64,000 nucleotides of DNA from Nocardioides lianchengensis (GTDB lineage: Bacteria; Actinomycetota; Actinomycetes; Propionibacteriales; Nocardioidaceae), in NCBI RefSeq assembly GCF_900101465.1, contig NZ_FMZM01000016.1:1-64000 (forward strand), given 5' to 3'. A program made the position numbers and the translations under genes. The notes beneath the pieces are model-generated. The model ran no database searches and was not told the DNA's origin. It saw only the letters and a program-made list of their open reading frames with translations. This document shows positions 37,674 to 46,888 of the stretch, piece after piece. How positions within the stretch are numbered: position 1 is the stretch's first letter; each line of letters starts with the position of its first letter.

Positions 37674-37680
37674 CCGCCGC

Positions 37681-38427
37681 TCAGACGCCGTAGCCGCCGT
37701 CGACGTCCAGCTTCTGCCCGGTCACGAAGCCGGCCCGGTCGGAGGCGAGGAAGCAGACGGCCTCGGCGACGTCGGCCGCGGTGCCGAAGCGGCGCAGCGG
37801 GATGTTGCGGCGGGTGATCGCGAGGGCCTCGTCCGACAGCTCGCCGTCCGCGATCAGCCGGGCGGCCATGCCGTCGGTGAGCATGCCGGGGCCGACCGCG
37901 TTGACGCGGACGCCGTACCGGCCCTCCTCGGCGGCGAGGGCGCGGACCATCGCCTCGACGGCGGCCTTGGGGGCCGAGGACAGTCCGTCGCGGACGGGGA
38001 AGCGCGCGGTGGCGGCGGTGGTGACCGCGACGACCGAGCCCCGCGAGGTCCGCAGGTGCGGGAGGGCGGGCTGGACGGCGGCGAAGAACCCCGCCGCGTC
38101 GGCGGCCAGCTGGGCGGCCATCGCGGCCGGTGGTACGGCGGACAGGTGGGTCATCGGGACGTGCGGCCCGGCCGCGTAGACCAGCGTGTGCAGCCCGCCG
38201 AGGTCGGCGACGACGGCCTCGATCACGGCGGCCGCGTCGGCGGCGACGCTCGGCGCCCCCAGGTCCAGCCCGTACGACGGCCCCGGCGCCTCGGTCGGTC
38301 GGTTCGAGCGGTAGGTCAGCGCGACGGCCGAGCCCCGGTCCGCGAGCATCCGGACGATCGCCAGCCCCAGCCCGCCGCTGCCCCCGACGACCAGGGCGCC
38401 CCCGGTCCGGCCCGCGAAGTCGCTCAC
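37681..38427 (-). CDS. Short-chain dehydrogenase/reductase coupled to a molybdopterin oxidoreductase
   Basis: The protein has 248 aa from GTG at 38427, overlapping the upstream stop (GTGA). The cofactor motif is GGSGGLGLAIV (about 14). The usual Tyr-x3-Lys is replaced by a Ser-Ala-Pro-Lys stretch in GLSSAPKAAVEAMV, so the catalytic Tyr is missing at its usual place. The C-terminus VTGQKLDVDGGYGV is classical. Loss of the active Tyr raises doubt about dehydrogenase activity; it may be a reductase variant with another acid or a binding protein. Confidence 0.87.
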   Translation of the reverse strand: MSDFAGRTGGALVVGGSGGLGLAIVRMLADRGSAVALTYRSNRPTEAPGPSYGLDLGAPSVAADAAAVIEAVVADLGGLHTLVYAAGPHVPMTHLSAVPPAAMAAQLAADAAGFFAAVQPALPHLRTSRGSVVAVTTAATARFPVRDGLSSAPKAAVEAMVRALAAEEGRYGVRVNAVGPGMLTDGMAARLIADGELSDEALAITRRNIPLRRFGTAADVAEAVCFLASDRAGFVTGQKLDVDGGYGV

Positions 38428-39974
38428 TCGTCGCTCACCGAGATCTGGATCTCGTGCCAGCCGGTGGCGCCGTCCGGGACGGGCTGCGCGACCACGCCGG
38501 TCTGCACGGTCCCGTCGCGATCGGTCGCCCGGACCCGCAGCACGTGGTCGCCAGGCTCGAGGTCGACGTGGGCGACCCACTGGACCCAGGTGTCGACGCC
38601 GGGGGTCGGGGCCAGCTCGGCCTCCTGCCACGCCTCGCCGTCGACCGCGACCTCGACCGTGCGGATGCCGGTGTGCTGGGCCCAGGCGACGCCGGCGACC
38701 GCGACGTCGCCCGCGGGGACGTCGTCGCCCGAGGACGGCACGTCGATCCGTGACGAGAGTTTGATCGGCCCCAGCTCGGACCAGCCCTTCTCGGTCCAGA
38801 AGGCCTCGAAGTCGTCGAAGCGGGTGACCTCGAGGTCGACGACCCACTTGGTGGCCGACACGTAGCCGTAGAGCCCCGGGACCACGGTCCGGACCGGGAA
38901 GCCGTGGTCGATGGGCAGCGGCCGCCCGTTCATCGCGACGGCCAGCAGCGCGTTGCGGTCGTCGGTCAGCGCCTCCAGCGGCGTCCCGCAGGTCCAGCCG
39001 TCGTGGGAGGTCTGCTTGACCGCGTCCGCCCCCGCCCGTACGCCGGCCTCGGCGAGCAGGTCCGCGACCCGGACGCCGCTCCACCAGGCGTTGCCGATCA
39101 GCTCGCCGCCGACCTCGTTGGACACGCAGGCCAGGGTCACCCAGCCCTCGGTGAACTCGCGCGAGACGAGGTCCTCGTAGGTCAGGACGAGCTCGCGGTC
39201 GACCATCCCGTGGATGCGCAGCGACCAGTCGTGAGGCTCGATCGCCGGCACGCTGATGCCGGCGTGGATCAGGTAGAAGTCGTCGCTGTGGGTCTGCCAG
39301 GGAGTCACTCCCTTGACGCCGATCCGGGCGCCGTCGGGCACCGCGGGCGAGGTGACGCCGTTCAGCTTCAGCAGCTGGCGGGTCTGCTCGACCTGGCGGC
39401 GGCCGCGGCCGACCACCCGCCCCAGCAGGCCGACGGCCATCGCGCCGCCGGCGACCAGGCCGGCCCGGATCAGGAAGGTACGACGGTGGTGGCCGCCGCT
39501 GGGCGCGACCTCCTCGGGGTGCCCCGCGAAGGTCCGCAGCGGGTCGGTCACCAGCGACAGGCAGACCAGCCAGGTGACCAGCCCGACCGCGACCGGCACG
39601 AAGTCGACCAGCTGCTGGTTGCGGAGCGCGGCGACCGCGCCCGCCCCGGCTGCCGCCAGCGCGCCGAAGACGATCGTCGGCGCCCACCAGCTGCGCCGGG
39701 CCAGGCGACCGGCCCAGGCGAAGACCAGCGCGAGCACGACGATGACGCCCAGCACCAGCAGCGGCTTGTCGGCGCGGCCGAGCCGCTGGATGGCCGCCTC
39801 CGCGATGACGCCGGGGGTGAACCGGATGACCAGGTCGGCCACGGCCACCAGCGGGGAGGACTTCACGTGCAGCGCGTTGGCCGCGGCATAGCTCGTGGCG
39901 AGGCCGGCCAGGCCGGCCGCGAGGCCGGCCAACGACCACGAGCGCGAGGTGTCCACGCGCTGATTGTCGCGCAC
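38424..39974 (-). CDS. Membrane-anchored sulfite-oxidase-type molybdopterin oxidoreductase
   Basis: The protein has 516 aa. The first 175 residues contain several membrane helices, and a further hydrophobic stretch follows ([18 protein letters not shown]). The Moco domain then has [13 protein letters not shown], the molybdenum-ligand Cys in [12 protein letters not shown] (about 290) and [24 protein letters not shown]. The C-terminal part is the Mo-co dimerisation domain ([15 protein letters not shown]). It resembles YedY/sulfite oxidases with a membrane anchor, likely acting outside the membrane on sulfite, methionine sulfoxide or similar. The GTG at 39974 is the longest start; GTG at 39956 is an option. 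Confidence 0.92.
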   Translation of the reverse strand: MRDNQRVDTSRSWSLAGLAAGLAGLATSYAAANALHVKSSPLVAVADLVIRFTPGVIAEAAIQRLGRADKPLLVLGVIVVLALVFAWAGRLARRSWWAPTIVFGALAAAGAGAVAALRNQQLVDFVPVAVGLVTWLVCLSLVTDPLRTFAGHPEEVAPSGGHHRRTFLIRAGLVAGGAMAVGLLGRVVGRGRRQVEQTRQLLKLNGVTSPAVPDGARIGVKGVTPWQTHSDDFYLIHAGISVPAIEPHDWSLRIHGMVDRELVLTYEDLVSREFTEGWVTLACVSNEVGGELIGNAWWSGVRVADLLAEAGVRAGADAVKQTSHDGWTCGTPLEALTDDRNALLAVAMNGRPLPIDHGFPVRTVVPGLYGYVSATKWVVDLEVTRFDDFEAFWTEKGWSELGPIKLSSRIDVPSSGDDVPAGDVAVAGVAWAQHTGIRTVEVAVDGEAWQEAELAPTPGVDTWVQWVAHVDLEPGDHVLRVRATDRDGTVQTGVVAQPVPDGATGWHEIQISVSDE

Positions 39975-39988
39975 GGCATGATCGGCAC

Positions 39989-40492
39989 GTGGCCACCGTC
40001 CCTCCCGCCGTCAGTCCCGTCCCGTTCCGCACCGGCATCGGCACCGACGTGCACCGCCTCGTCCCGGGTGTCCCGATGCACCTGGCCGGGCTCTCCTGGC
40101 CCGACGAGCCCGCCGGGCTGGAGGGCCACTCCGACGCCGACGTCGCCGCCCACGCGGCCTGCGACGCGCTCCTGTCGGCCGCCGGCCTGGGCGACCTCGG
40201 CTCGAACTTCGGTACGGCGGAGCCGCAGTGGGCCGGCGCCTCCGGGGCGACCCTGCTGGCCGAGACCGCCCGCCGGGTCCGCGAGGCGGGCTACGAGATC
40301 GGCAACGTCGCCGTCCAGGTCCTCGGCAACCGCCCGAAGGTCGGCCCGCGCCGCGCCGAGGCCGAGGCGGCCCTCTCCACGGCGATCGACGCGCCGGTGA
40401 GCGTCTCGGCCACCACCACCGACGGCCTCGGGCTGACCGGGCGCGGGGACGGCGTCGCCGCGGTCGCGACCGCCCTGGTGGTCCTGCGGTGA
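39989..40492 (+). CDS. ispF: 2-C-methyl-D-erythritol 2,4-cyclodiphosphate synthase
   Basis: The protein has 167 aa from GTG at 39989. Metal ligands are in GIGTDVHRL (about 17) and the [16 protein letters not shown] motif (about 47); the hydrophobic cavity and Thr in [14 protein letters not shown] are present. It cyclises CDP-methylerythritol 2-phosphate in the non-mevalonate isoprenoid pathway. It is separated from ispD by 2.1 kb and oriented away from cysS, unlike the usual carD-ispD-ispF-cysS order. Its stop overlaps the hydrolase start (GTGA). Confidence 0.96.
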   Translation: MATVPPAVSPVPFRTGIGTDVHRLVPGVPMHLAGLSWPDEPAGLEGHSDADVAAHAACDALLSAAGLGDLGSNFGTAEPQWAGASGATLLAETARRVREAGYEIGNVAVQVLGNRPKVGPRRAEAEAALSTAIDAPVSVSATTTDGLGLTGRGDGVAAVATALVVLR

Positions 40493-41373
40493 GGACCTTC
40501 GACGGCCTGCGGCTGCACGTGGCGCCGTACGGCCCGGTCGAGGCGCCGGTGACCGTCGTCCTGGCCCACTGCTGGACCTCGGACGCCGAGGACTGGCACT
40601 ACCAGGTGCGCGACCTGCTGGCCCGGTTCGGGCCCGGCGTCCGGATCCTGACCTGGGACCTGCGCGGGCACGGGCGCTCGGACGCCGCCCCCGAGAGCGC
40701 CTGCACGATCGAGAACCTGGCCCGCGACCTCGGCGACCTGGTCGACGTCCATGCCCCGCACGGCCGCCTCGTGGTCGCCGGGCACTCGATCGGCGGGATG
40801 ACCATGACCGCCCTGCCTCGGGTGCGGCCCGACCTGGTGGAGCGGATCGCCGGACTGCTGTTCGTCGCGACGTCCTCCGGCCGGCTCGACACGGTCACCC
40901 TGGGCCTGCCCGAGGTCGGCCCGGCCGTCCGCAACCGGCTGCCCGTCGTGCTCGCGACCCGCGCTCGACTGCTCAACCGGCGTACCCGGCGCCGCTCCCC
41001 CAGCATCGAGCGCGCCGTGGTCAACCGGTTCCTCTTCGGCGAGCCGCTCCGGCTCCGCGACGCCGGTCTGGTCGTCGACCAATTGATCTGCTGCCCGCCG
41101 GCGACCATGTCGGGCTTCTACCGCGACTTCATGCGCCACGAGCGCACCGCCGACCTGGCGGCGTACGACGGCATCCCCACCCGGGTGCTGGTCGGCGACC
41201 GTGACCTGCTCACCCCGCCCGAGCACGCCCGCCGGATCGCCGGCGCCATCCGCGGCGCTCGGCTCCTGGTCGCGCCCGGCGCCGGCCACATGCTGCCGCT
41301 GGAGCGCGACAAGCTGGTCTCGGGGCAGCTGGTGGAGCTGGTCGAGGAGGCGCTGGTCCCCTCAGGCCGCTGA
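40489..41373 (+). CDS. Alpha/beta hydrolase
   Basis: The protein has 294 aa. The oxyanion region [12 protein letters not shown] (about 23), nucleophile elbow [10 protein letters not shown] (about 98, Ser), acid in [13 protein letters not shown] (about 242) and His in GAGHMLPLE (about 265) form a complete triad. It is translationally coupled to ispF. Typical esterase, lipase or thioesterase substrates cannot be distinguished. Its 3' end overlaps that of the convergent chelatase-like gene by 12 nt. Confidence 0.92.
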   Translation: MRTFDGLRLHVAPYGPVEAPVTVVLAHCWTSDAEDWHYQVRDLLARFGPGVRILTWDLRGHGRSDAAPESACTIENLARDLGDLVDVHAPHGRLVVAGHSIGGMTMTALPRVRPDLVERIAGLLFVATSSGRLDTVTLGLPEVGPAVRNRLPVVLATRARLLNRRTRRRSPSIERAVVNRFLFGEPLRLRDAGLVVDQLICCPPATMSGFYRDFMRHERTADLAAYDGIPTRVLVGDRDLLTPPEHARRIAGAIRGARLLVAPGAGHMLPLERDKLVSGQLVELVEEALVPSGR

Positions 41374-42027
41374 GGCCTGGGCGGAGATCCGGAACCGCCG
41401 CGCGACCAGGTCGGCGACGAACCGGTGCGCGCCTATCACGTCGGCCACCACCGCGGCGCCGGCGGCCAGCGACTGCTCCCGGACCCGGGTCGCGTCCGAC
41501 CCCGGCGTGAGCAGGTACGGCGAGACCACCACGCCCCGCCGTACGACGTCCTCCGGTCGGGCCCCACGACCCTCGAGCGTCGCGAGCTCGACCGGGCCGG
41601 TCCAGCTGTCGGCCAGCAGCAGCGCCGCCCGCTCGAGGTGCCGGTCGACCGACGGGTCGCTCGACCCGAGGGCCACCATCACCACGGGCTGGCCCGGCCG
41701 GGCACCCGCGGCGATCAGCCGCGAGGCCTGCGCGGCGGCGACCAGCGGGTGCGGGCCGAGGGCCGGCGTGACCGACACGTGGTGGACCGACGAGGCCGCG
41801 ACCAGCGGCAGGTCGTGCAGCAGGTGGTGGGCGGTCGAGAGCAGCAGCGGCACCACCACGCTCGACTCGCGGGCCGCGTCCACGACCGCCTGGAGCGACG
41901 GCGCGCGGTCCTCGACGTACGAGACGATGCCGGGCACGCCCAGCGTGGACGCCGCCCGGTCGGTGATCTCCTGGGCGACCTCCGTGGCCCGGCCGGCTCC
42001 ACGTGCGACGGTGACGAGACAGCTCAT
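41362..42027 (-). CDS. CbiX/sirohydrochlorin-chelatase-like protein
   Basis: The protein has 221 aa from ATG at 42027. Repeated half-domains are visible: ARGAGRATEVAQEIT, SSVVVPLLLSTAHHLLHDLP and VVMVALGSSDPSVDRH, VVVSPYLLTPGSDATRVRE. His in TAHHLLHDLP could serve metal insertion. Chelatases of this group insert Fe2+ or Co2+ into sirohydrochlorin, giving siroheme for nitrite/sulfite reductases. It lies 17 nt downstream of nirD in the same orientation, which supports a siroheme role. Confidence 0.85.
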   Translation of the reverse strand: MSCLVTVARGAGRATEVAQEITDRAASTLGVPGIVSYVEDRAPSLQAVVDAARESSVVVPLLLSTAHHLLHDLPLVAASSVHHVSVTPALGPHPLVAAAQASRLIAAGARPGQPVVMVALGSSDPSVDRHLERAALLLADSWTGPVELATLEGRGARPEDVVRRGVVVSPYLLTPGSDATRVREQSLAAGAAVVADVIGAHRFVADLVARRFRISAQASAA

Positions 42028-42044
42028 GGCGGGGTCTCCCAGGC

Positions 42045-42428
42045 TCAGGCGGCGGTGTCCTGCTTGCGGTGACCGACGAGGACGACGCCCTCGACGACCT
42101 TGACGTCGTACGCCGGGACCGACACGTGGCCGTCGTCCAGGCACTTCCCGGTGCGCAGGTCGAACGCGTGCTTGTGGGCCGGCGACGCCACGAACGGGAC
42201 CTCGCCCCGACGACCCACGATCCCGCGGGCGATGAACGACCCCTTGGCGAACGGGTCGTGGTTGCCGAGCGCGTAGACCGTGTCGTCCGGCGTGCGGAAG
42301 ATGGCGATCGCCTGGCCGTGCACGAGAGCGGTGGCGCCGCGCTCGACCTCGAGCTCCGCCACCCGGCAGACCGGCTGCCATTCCTCCGTGCTGGCCGGAC
42401 GCGGTGTCGTCCGCGTCGTCCGGGTCAT
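42045..42428 (-). CDS. nirD: Nitrite reductase small subunit, Rieske-like (orphan)
   Basis: The protein has 127 aa. The Rieske-type fold is apparent (VCRVAELEVERG, VYALGNHDPFAKGSFIARGIVG, SPAHKHAFDLRTGKCLDD), but the two Cys-x-His/Cys-x2-His cluster motifs are replaced, as is normal in NirD. It partners NirB in assimilatory NAD(P)H nitrite reductase. No nirB is in the window, so this copy is separated from its large subunit. The upstream region holds a candidate nitrogen-type regulatory repeat (42529-42557). Confidence 0.9.
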   Translation of the reverse strand: MTRTTRTTPRPASTEEWQPVCRVAELEVERGATALVHGQAIAIFRTPDDTVYALGNHDPFAKGSFIARGIVGRRGEVPFVASPAHKHAFDLRTGKCLDDGHVSVPAYDVKVVEGVVLVGHRKQDTAA

Positions 42429-42528
42429 CGACGATCCTGCGACGACCGGTTGAGCGACTTCACGTGGGACCCCGTCATCCCGCGCCTCCTCTCGGCACCT
42501 GTGACGCTAGGTGTCGCGTGTTCGAGGC

Positions 42529-42557
42529 CTGTTTCGGGATGTAACAGCCAGGAAAAC
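42529..42557. promoter_or_regulatory. Inverted repeat with GlnR-like half-sites upstream of nirD
   Basis: CTGTT (42529-42533) and AACAG (42543-42547) are perfect inverted arms nine nt apart. On the plus strand GTAAC, 6 nt and GAAAA follow from 42541, close to GTnAC-n6-GAAAC of GlnR. On the minus strand GTTAC and GAAAC are 5 nt apart. Weak, but nirD genes are known GlnR targets in actinomycetes. Confidence 0.3.
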
Positions 42558-42603
42558 GTTCCCTCTCCGCGGCGCCGGTCCCGGCGGTCGGTAGCGTGCC
42601 CGG

Positions 42604-43284
42604 GTGACCCCTCCCGCCACCGCCGTCGTCGTGCTCGCCGCGGGCTCCGGGTCCCGGGTCGGCGCGGACCGCAACAAGGTGCTGCTGCCGCTCGGCGACC
42701 GGCCGGTGCTGGCCTGGTCGCTGACCGACGTGCTGGCGCTGCCCGCCGTACGACGCGTGATGCTGGTGGTCCGGCCGGGCGAGGCCGACGCCGTGGGGGC
42801 CGCCGTGGCGCCGTACCTGGGGGACCGGGAGGTGCACGTGGTCGACGGCGGCCCGACCCGGCATGCCTCGGAGTGGCAGGCGGTCCGGGTCCTCGCGCCC
42901 GCCATCGACGCCGGCGAGCTCGACCTGGTCGCGATCCACGACGGGGCCCGCCCGCTCGCCGGCGCCCCCTTGTGGGGGTCGGTCCTGGCGGCGGCGGCCG
43001 AGCACGGGGGTGCGATCCCGGTCGCACCCCTGGCCGGGCTGGTCACCACCGGGCTGCGGGCGGTCCCGGGCGAGCTGGCAGGGGTGCAGACCCCGCAGGC
43101 CTTCGCCGCCCGGGAACTCCTGGCCGCCTACCGGGCCGCCGACGCGGACGGGTTCGAGGCCACCGACACCGCCGGCTGCCTGGCGCGCTACACCGACGTG
43201 CGGATCGCCGCGGTGCCCAGCGGACCGGGCAACCTGAAGATCACCTTCGCCGAGGACCTCGGGCTAGCGACCGCTCTGGTCTAG
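42604..43284 (+). CDS. ispD: 2-C-methyl-D-erythritol 4-phosphate cytidylyltransferase
   Basis: The protein has 226 aa from GTG at 42604. Nucleotide-binding [15 protein letters not shown] (about 11; Lys25 in place of the usual PK context), [15 protein letters not shown] (about 82), [10 protein letters not shown] (about 113), [17 protein letters not shown] (about 160) and LKITFAEDL complete the IspD pattern. It makes CDP-methylerythritol. It is convergent with, and overlaps by 21 nt, an IspD-like paralogue next to carD. The intact copy here is the probable functional enzyme. Confidence 0.94.
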   Translation: MTPPATAVVVLAAGSGSRVGADRNKVLLPLGDRPVLAWSLTDVLALPAVRRVMLVVRPGEADAVGAAVAPYLGDREVHVVDGGPTRHASEWQAVRVLAPAIDAGELDLVAIHDGARPLAGAPLWGSVLAAAAEHGGAIPVAPLAGLVTTGLRAVPGELAGVQTPQAFAARELLAAYRAADADGFEATDTAGCLARYTDVRIAAVPSGPGNLKITFAEDLGLATALV

Positions 43285-43830
43285 CGCCTCGAGGAGCCGT
43301 ACGTCGTCGACCGAGCCGACCCGGCGCCCCGCGGGCGGGGCCTCGACGGTGCGGACGGCGAAGCGCTCGGCGAGCGCGGCGACCAGGGTGGCGAAGTCGT
43401 TGCTCGGCAGGTCCTCGAGCGCCGTGACGACACTGGCGGGCAGCACGACCGGCGAGGCCACGGCCAGCAGGTCCGCGCGGTCGACGGTCGCGCCGACGTA
43501 CCCGCCCTCGACGTGCTTGACCGTGTCGGTGACCGGCCGGACGCCGACGACCACCGCGTCGTGCTCGACCGCCTCCTCCAGGCACGCCCGCAGGAACGCC
43601 GGCGGGGTCAGCGGGCAGAGCGCGTCGTGCAGCACCACCGGCTCGCCGGCATCGACCAGCCCGGCCCAGGCGGTGCCGAGGTCGAACGGGGTCACCCCCG
43701 ACTCCCCCAGGGCCCACGAGGCGCAGGCGACCAGCGCCTCCCCGTGCAGCAGCGCGAAGGGCAGCGACCCGCGGTCCTGCTCCACCACCGCGCCCAGGGC
43801 GGCCACCGGCTCGTCGTACTCCACGGGCAC
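43264..43830 (-). CDS. Degenerate IspD-like paralogue downstream of carD
   Basis: The protein has 188 aa from GTG at 43830. It retains the second half of the IspD fold ([20 protein letters not shown] matching HDGARPL, then [17 protein letters not shown] and [20 protein letters not shown]). It lacks the N-terminal LAAGxGxR nucleotide loop and the Arg of HDxARPL. Catalysis as a cytidylyltransferase is therefore unlikely. It holds the place ispD has after carD in mycobacteria, but a strong terminator separates it from carD. Confidence 0.82.
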   Translation of the reverse strand: MPVEYDEPVAALGAVVEQDRGSLPFALLHGEALVACASWALGESGVTPFDLGTAWAGLVDAGEPVVLHDALCPLTPPAFLRACLEEAVEHDAVVVGVRPVTDTVKHVEGGYVGATVDRADLLAVASPVVLPASVVTALEDLPSNDFATLVAALAERFAVRTVEAPPAGRRVGSVDDVRLLEALDQSGR

Positions 43831-43847
43831 GACCCTACAAATGCAAC

Positions 43848-43878
43848 GAGGCCCCCGGACGCTGGGTCCGGGGGCCTC
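43848..43878 (-). terminator. Strong terminator hairpin after carD
   Basis: GAGGCCCCCGGAC and GTCCGGGGGCCTC form a perfect 13-bp stem with a 5-nt loop, 9 nt after the carD stop, followed on the minus strand by GTTGCATTTGT. This is a rho-independent terminator that cuts carD from the IspD-like gene. Confidence 0.85.
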
Positions 43879-43887
43879 GATCGCTGA

Positions 43888-44373
43888 TCAGGAGGCGAGC
43901 ACCTCGTCGAGGAGGGCCTCGGCCTTGTCCTCGTTGGTGCGCTCGGCGAGCGCCAGCTCGGAGACCAGGATCTGGCGGGCCTTGGCGAGCATCCGCTTCT
44001 CACCGGCCGACAGGCCGCGGTCACGCTCGCGGCGCCACAGGTCGCGCACGACCTCGGCGACCTTCATGACGTCGCCGCTGTGCAGCTTCTCCAGGTTGGC
44101 CTTGTAGCGGCGCGACCAGTTCGTGGGCTCCTCGACGTGTGCGGCTCGCAGCACGTCGAACACGCGGTCGAGACCCTCCTTGTCGACGACGTCACGCACG
44201 CCGACCAGGTCGAGGTTCATGGCCGGCACGCGCACGACCAGGTCCTGCTGGGCGACGATCCGCAGGACGAGGTACTGCCGGTCCTCTCCCTTGATGGTCC
44301 GCATCTCGATGTCCTCGATGACAGCGGCCCCGTGATTCGGGTAAACAACCGTTTCGCCGACGGTGAAAGTCAT
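43888..44373 (-). CDS. carD: CarD-family RNA polymerase-binding transcription regulator
   Basis: The protein has 161 aa. N-terminal RNA polymerase-interaction domain [21 protein letters not shown] (about 3-24) and the C-terminal helical DNA-binding part with [27 protein letters not shown] (about 108-136), including the conserved Trp that wedges into promoter DNA, are present. CarD stabilises open complexes at rRNA and other promoters and is usually essential. Its promoter region contains a near-palindrome (44402-44419) overlapping a TAGACT -10 on the minus strand. Confidence 0.96.
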   Translation of the reverse strand: MTFTVGETVVYPNHGAAVIEDIEMRTIKGEDRQYLVLRIVAQQDLVVRVPAMNLDLVGVRDVVDKEGLDRVFDVLRAAHVEEPTNWSRRYKANLEKLHSGDVMKVAEVVRDLWRRERDRGLSAGEKRMLAKARQILVSELALAERTNEDKAEALLDEVLAS

Positions 44374-44401
44374 ATGTCAGGTACCCCTTCCTAGGGAGCC
44401 A

Positions 44402-44419
44402 GTCTAACACGTGTCAGAC
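44402..44419 (-). promoter_or_regulatory. carD promoter region with near-palindrome
   Basis: GTCTAACAC and GTGTCAGAC form 9-bp arms with one mismatch. Read on the minus strand the sequence contains TTAGACT, a plausible extended -10 (TAGACT), 29 nt upstream of the ATG. A regulator is unknown. Confidence 0.45.
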
Positions 44420-44586
44420 CGACTCAGAACGACGTTTCCGCAGGTCAGCGCCACAATGGGGTATTGACAGATGCCGCGAGGCCGTGCTGGAGCCGGGTCG
44501 CGAAGGACCCTCCCGACGCGGAAAACCGCTGGTGAACGGGGGTGTTCGGGCCGTTCGGGACGGCCCCGTGGTCGATACTGCACCGC

Positions 44587-45420
44587 ATGCCGACCGAGCC
44601 CGCGAGCAGCGCTGCCGACGAGCCCGTGACCACCGTGGAGCAGGTCCCGACGCCCGATCCGGCCCCCGAGTCGACGACCGGCGCGGCTCCCGCGGAGACG
44701 CCCGGGCCGAACGCGGCCCCGTCGTACCTCACGCCCGTCCTGCTGCTCCGCGCCGCCCATCCGCGCCAGGCCCTGCTGACCGCGGTCGGCGTGGCCGCGG
44801 CCGCCGCACTGGCCGGCCGGCCGACCCGGGAGGTGCTGGTCGTGCTCGCGACCGTGCTGGTGGGCCAGACGATCCTGGGCTGGCACAACGACATCGTCGA
44901 CCGCGAGCGCGACCGGCGGCACGACCTGCCCGGCAAGCCGATCGCCCAGGGCCGGCTCGACCCCGGCACGGTCTGGTTCGCCCTGATCTGTGGCGTGCTG
45001 CTCCTCGTCCCGCTCTCGATCGCGACCGGCATCACCGCGGGCTGCCTCTACCTCGCGTCGGTGGCCATCGGGCTGCTCGGCAACCTGGTGCTCCGCGAGG
45101 GCGTCCTGTCCTGGCTGCCCTGGGCGGCGTCGTACGCCCTGCTCCCGGGCTACCTCTCGTACGGCGGCTGGGGCGGCGAGGCCGTCGGCGACCCGCCCGA
45201 GCCGGCGATGGTCGCGCTGGCGGCCCTGCTCGGCGTCGGGATCCACTTCCTGCGGGCGCTGTGGGGCCTCGTCCCCGACCACGCCGACGGCTGGACCTAC
45301 CTGCCGCTGCGGCTGGGACTGCGACTCGGCGCGAGCCGGCTGCTCGCGGTCGCCTCGGTCTACACCGCGCTGGTCGTCGTCGGCCTGGCCGTGACCGGCA
45401 CCTACGTGGGGCTCAGCTGA
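44587..45420 (+). CDS. UbiA-family membrane prenyltransferase
   Basis: The protein has 277 aa from ATG at 44587. After a Pro/Thr-rich N-terminus (about 1-45) come eight or so membrane helices. The first Asp-rich motif NDIVDRERDRRHDLPGKPIAQG (about 98) is intact. The second Asp-rich motif of typical UbiA enzymes is not clear; only the loop VPDHADGWTYLPLRLG remains. It transfers or reduces an isoprenoid chain to an acceptor, or is an SCO3242-like member of unknown acceptor. It stands near isoprenoid genes. Confidence 0.87.
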   Translation: MPTEPASSAADEPVTTVEQVPTPDPAPESTTGAAPAETPGPNAAPSYLTPVLLLRAAHPRQALLTAVGVAAAAALAGRPTREVLVVLATVLVGQTILGWHNDIVDRERDRRHDLPGKPIAQGRLDPGTVWFALICGVLLLVPLSIATGITAGCLYLASVAIGLLGNLVLREGVLSWLPWAASYALLPGYLSYGGWGGEAVGDPPEPAMVALAALLGVGIHFLRALWGLVPDHADGWTYLPLRLGLRLGASRLLAVASVYTALVVVGLAVTGTYVGLS

Positions 45421-45473
45421 GGCTCGACGCTAGGCTGTGGCCGTTCGTGCCGCTCTCCCGTGAGGCCTCCCAG

Positions 45474-45998
45474 ATGCTGCTCCGCCGCAAGATCGCGCTC
45501 GCCGTGTGCGCCACGGCGATCACCGCCCCCGTCCTGAGCTCCTGCGGCTTCAACTACGCCACGGACCAGCCCTACGACCCGGCCGCGGGCACGAACAACC
45601 GCGACGCGCGGGTCGACGTACTCGCCGCCGTCGTGGTGGCCGGGCAGGACGACCGCGGCACGCTCGTCGCCGGTCTGGCCAACAACGACGACGAGCCGAT
45701 CTCGCTGACCAGCGTCGTGGGCGAGGGCCTCACGGCCGAGTTCGACCCGATCGAGGTCCCGGCGTCCGGCTACGTCAACCTGGCCGACGAGGAGGTCCAC
45801 GTCGAGGGCAGCTTCGCCGCCGGCGACGTCCTGAAGCTCAGCCTCGACCTCGACAACGGCGAGTCGGTGGCCCTCGAGGTCCCGGTCGTCACCAACTGCG
45901 ACGAGTTCGCGGGCTTCGACACCTCCACCGGGGAGGGCGCCGAGTCCGAGGACCCGGCGTACAGCTGCGAGTACGCCGAGCACGAGGGTGGTCACTGA
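45474..45998 (+). CDS. Putative lipoprotein of unknown function
   Basis: The protein has 174 aa from ATG at 45474 (GAGG 9 nt upstream; GTG at 45447 is an alternative). The lipobox VLSSC (Cys near 24) follows a short signal. The mature domain is acidic, with [26 protein letters not shown] and [21 protein letters not shown], a beta-sandwich-like pattern. Two C-terminal Cys ([21 protein letters not shown]) could form a disulfide. Its stop overlaps the gpmA start by one nt (TGATG). Confidence 0.85.
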   Translation: MLLRRKIALAVCATAITAPVLSSCGFNYATDQPYDPAAGTNNRDARVDVLAAVVVAGQDDRGTLVAGLANNDDEPISLTSVVGEGLTAEFDPIEVPASGYVNLADEEVHVEGSFAAGDVLKLSLDLDNGESVALEVPVVTNCDEFAGFDTSTGEGAESEDPAYSCEYAEHEGGH

Positions 45999-46741
45999 TG
46001 ACGTCGACGCTGATCCTGCTCCGCCACGGCGAGAGCGAGTGGAACGCCAAGAACCTCTTCACCGGCTGGGTCGACGTGGCCCTGACCGACAAGGGTCGGG
46101 CCGAGGCCGCCCGCGGCGGTGAGCTGTTGAAGGCGGCCGACCTGCTCCCGGACGTCGTCCACACCTCCCTGCAGCGACGGGCGATCAACACGGCCGCCCT
46201 CGCGCTCGACGCCGCCGACCGCCACTGGATCCCGGTCAAGCGCTCCTGGCGCCTCAACGAGCGCCACTACGGCGCCCTGCAGGGCAAGGACAAGAAGCAG
46301 ACGCTGGAGCAGTACGGCGAGGAGCAGTTCATGCTCTGGCGCCGCTCCTTCGACGTACCCCCGCCGCCGCTGGCCGACGACGACGAGTTCTCCCAGGCCG
46401 GGTTCCCGCAGTACGCCGACCTCGGCGACGAGCTGCCCCGCACCGAGTGCCTCAAGGACGTCATCGCGCGCTTCCTGCCGTACTGGGAGTCCGACATCGT
46501 CCCCGACCTGCGCGCCGGCAAGGTGGTGCTCGTCGCCGCCCACGGCAACAGCCTCCGCGCGCTCGTCAAGCACCTCGACGGCATCAGCGACGAGGACATC
46601 GCCGGCCTGAACATCCCCACCGGCATGCCGCTGCGCTACGAGCTCGACGACGAGCTGGTCCCGGTCGTCAAGGGCGGGACCTACCTCGACCCCGAGGCCG
46701 CTGCCGCCGCCGCCGCGGCGGTGGCCAACCAGGGTCGCTGA
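45998..46741 (+). CDS. gpmA: 2,3-bisphosphoglycerate-dependent phosphoglycerate mutase
   Basis: The protein has 247 aa. The phosphohistidine motif [18 protein letters not shown] (about 7), [20 protein letters not shown] (about 87) and the second His in [10 protein letters not shown] (about 183) define GpmA. It interconverts 3- and 2-phosphoglycerate in glycolysis. It is coupled to the lipoprotein gene. The linkage to phoU, senX3, regX3 and (in mycobacteria) mshA is conserved among actinobacteria. Confidence 0.96.
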   Translation: MTSTLILLRHGESEWNAKNLFTGWVDVALTDKGRAEAARGGELLKAADLLPDVVHTSLQRRAINTAALALDAADRHWIPVKRSWRLNERHYGALQGKDKKQTLEQYGEEQFMLWRRSFDVPPPPLADDDEFSQAGFPQYADLGDELPRTECLKDVIARFLPYWESDIVPDLRAGKVVLVAAHGNSLRALVKHLDGISDEDIAGLNIPTGMPLRYELDDELVPVVKGGTYLDPEAAAAAAAAVANQGR

Positions 46742-46760
46742 GCGGGCTCGGCGGGGCGCC

Positions 46761-46856
46761 GCAAAGGTTTATCGGCTAGCCGATGAAACTCACGCCTGGA
46801 CGATGAACCTTTGTCGTCCGGGGATGAGGTTCATCGGCTAGCCGATAAACCTTTGC
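46761..46856. repeat. Compound palindromic element with perfect 27-bp inverted arms
   Basis: Arms at 46761-46787 and 46830-46856 are perfect inverted complements over 27 nt, with a 42-nt spacer. Each arm contains its own palindrome (ATCGGCTAGCCGAT). The spacer has a hairpin GGACGA (46798-46803), TGAACCTTTG, TCGTCC (46814-46819). It lies between convergent gpmA and phoU. Relative to the element at 17.9 kb, the loop is the reverse complement. Confidence 0.85.
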
Positions 46857-46888
46857 GGGCCGCATCGGCGACCCCGGACCAGCCCGGA

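Noticed and set aside
43264-43830. Calling the gene after carD a functional second ispD
   Set aside because: The nucleotide-binding loop and key Arg are absent, and a complete ispD is next to it.
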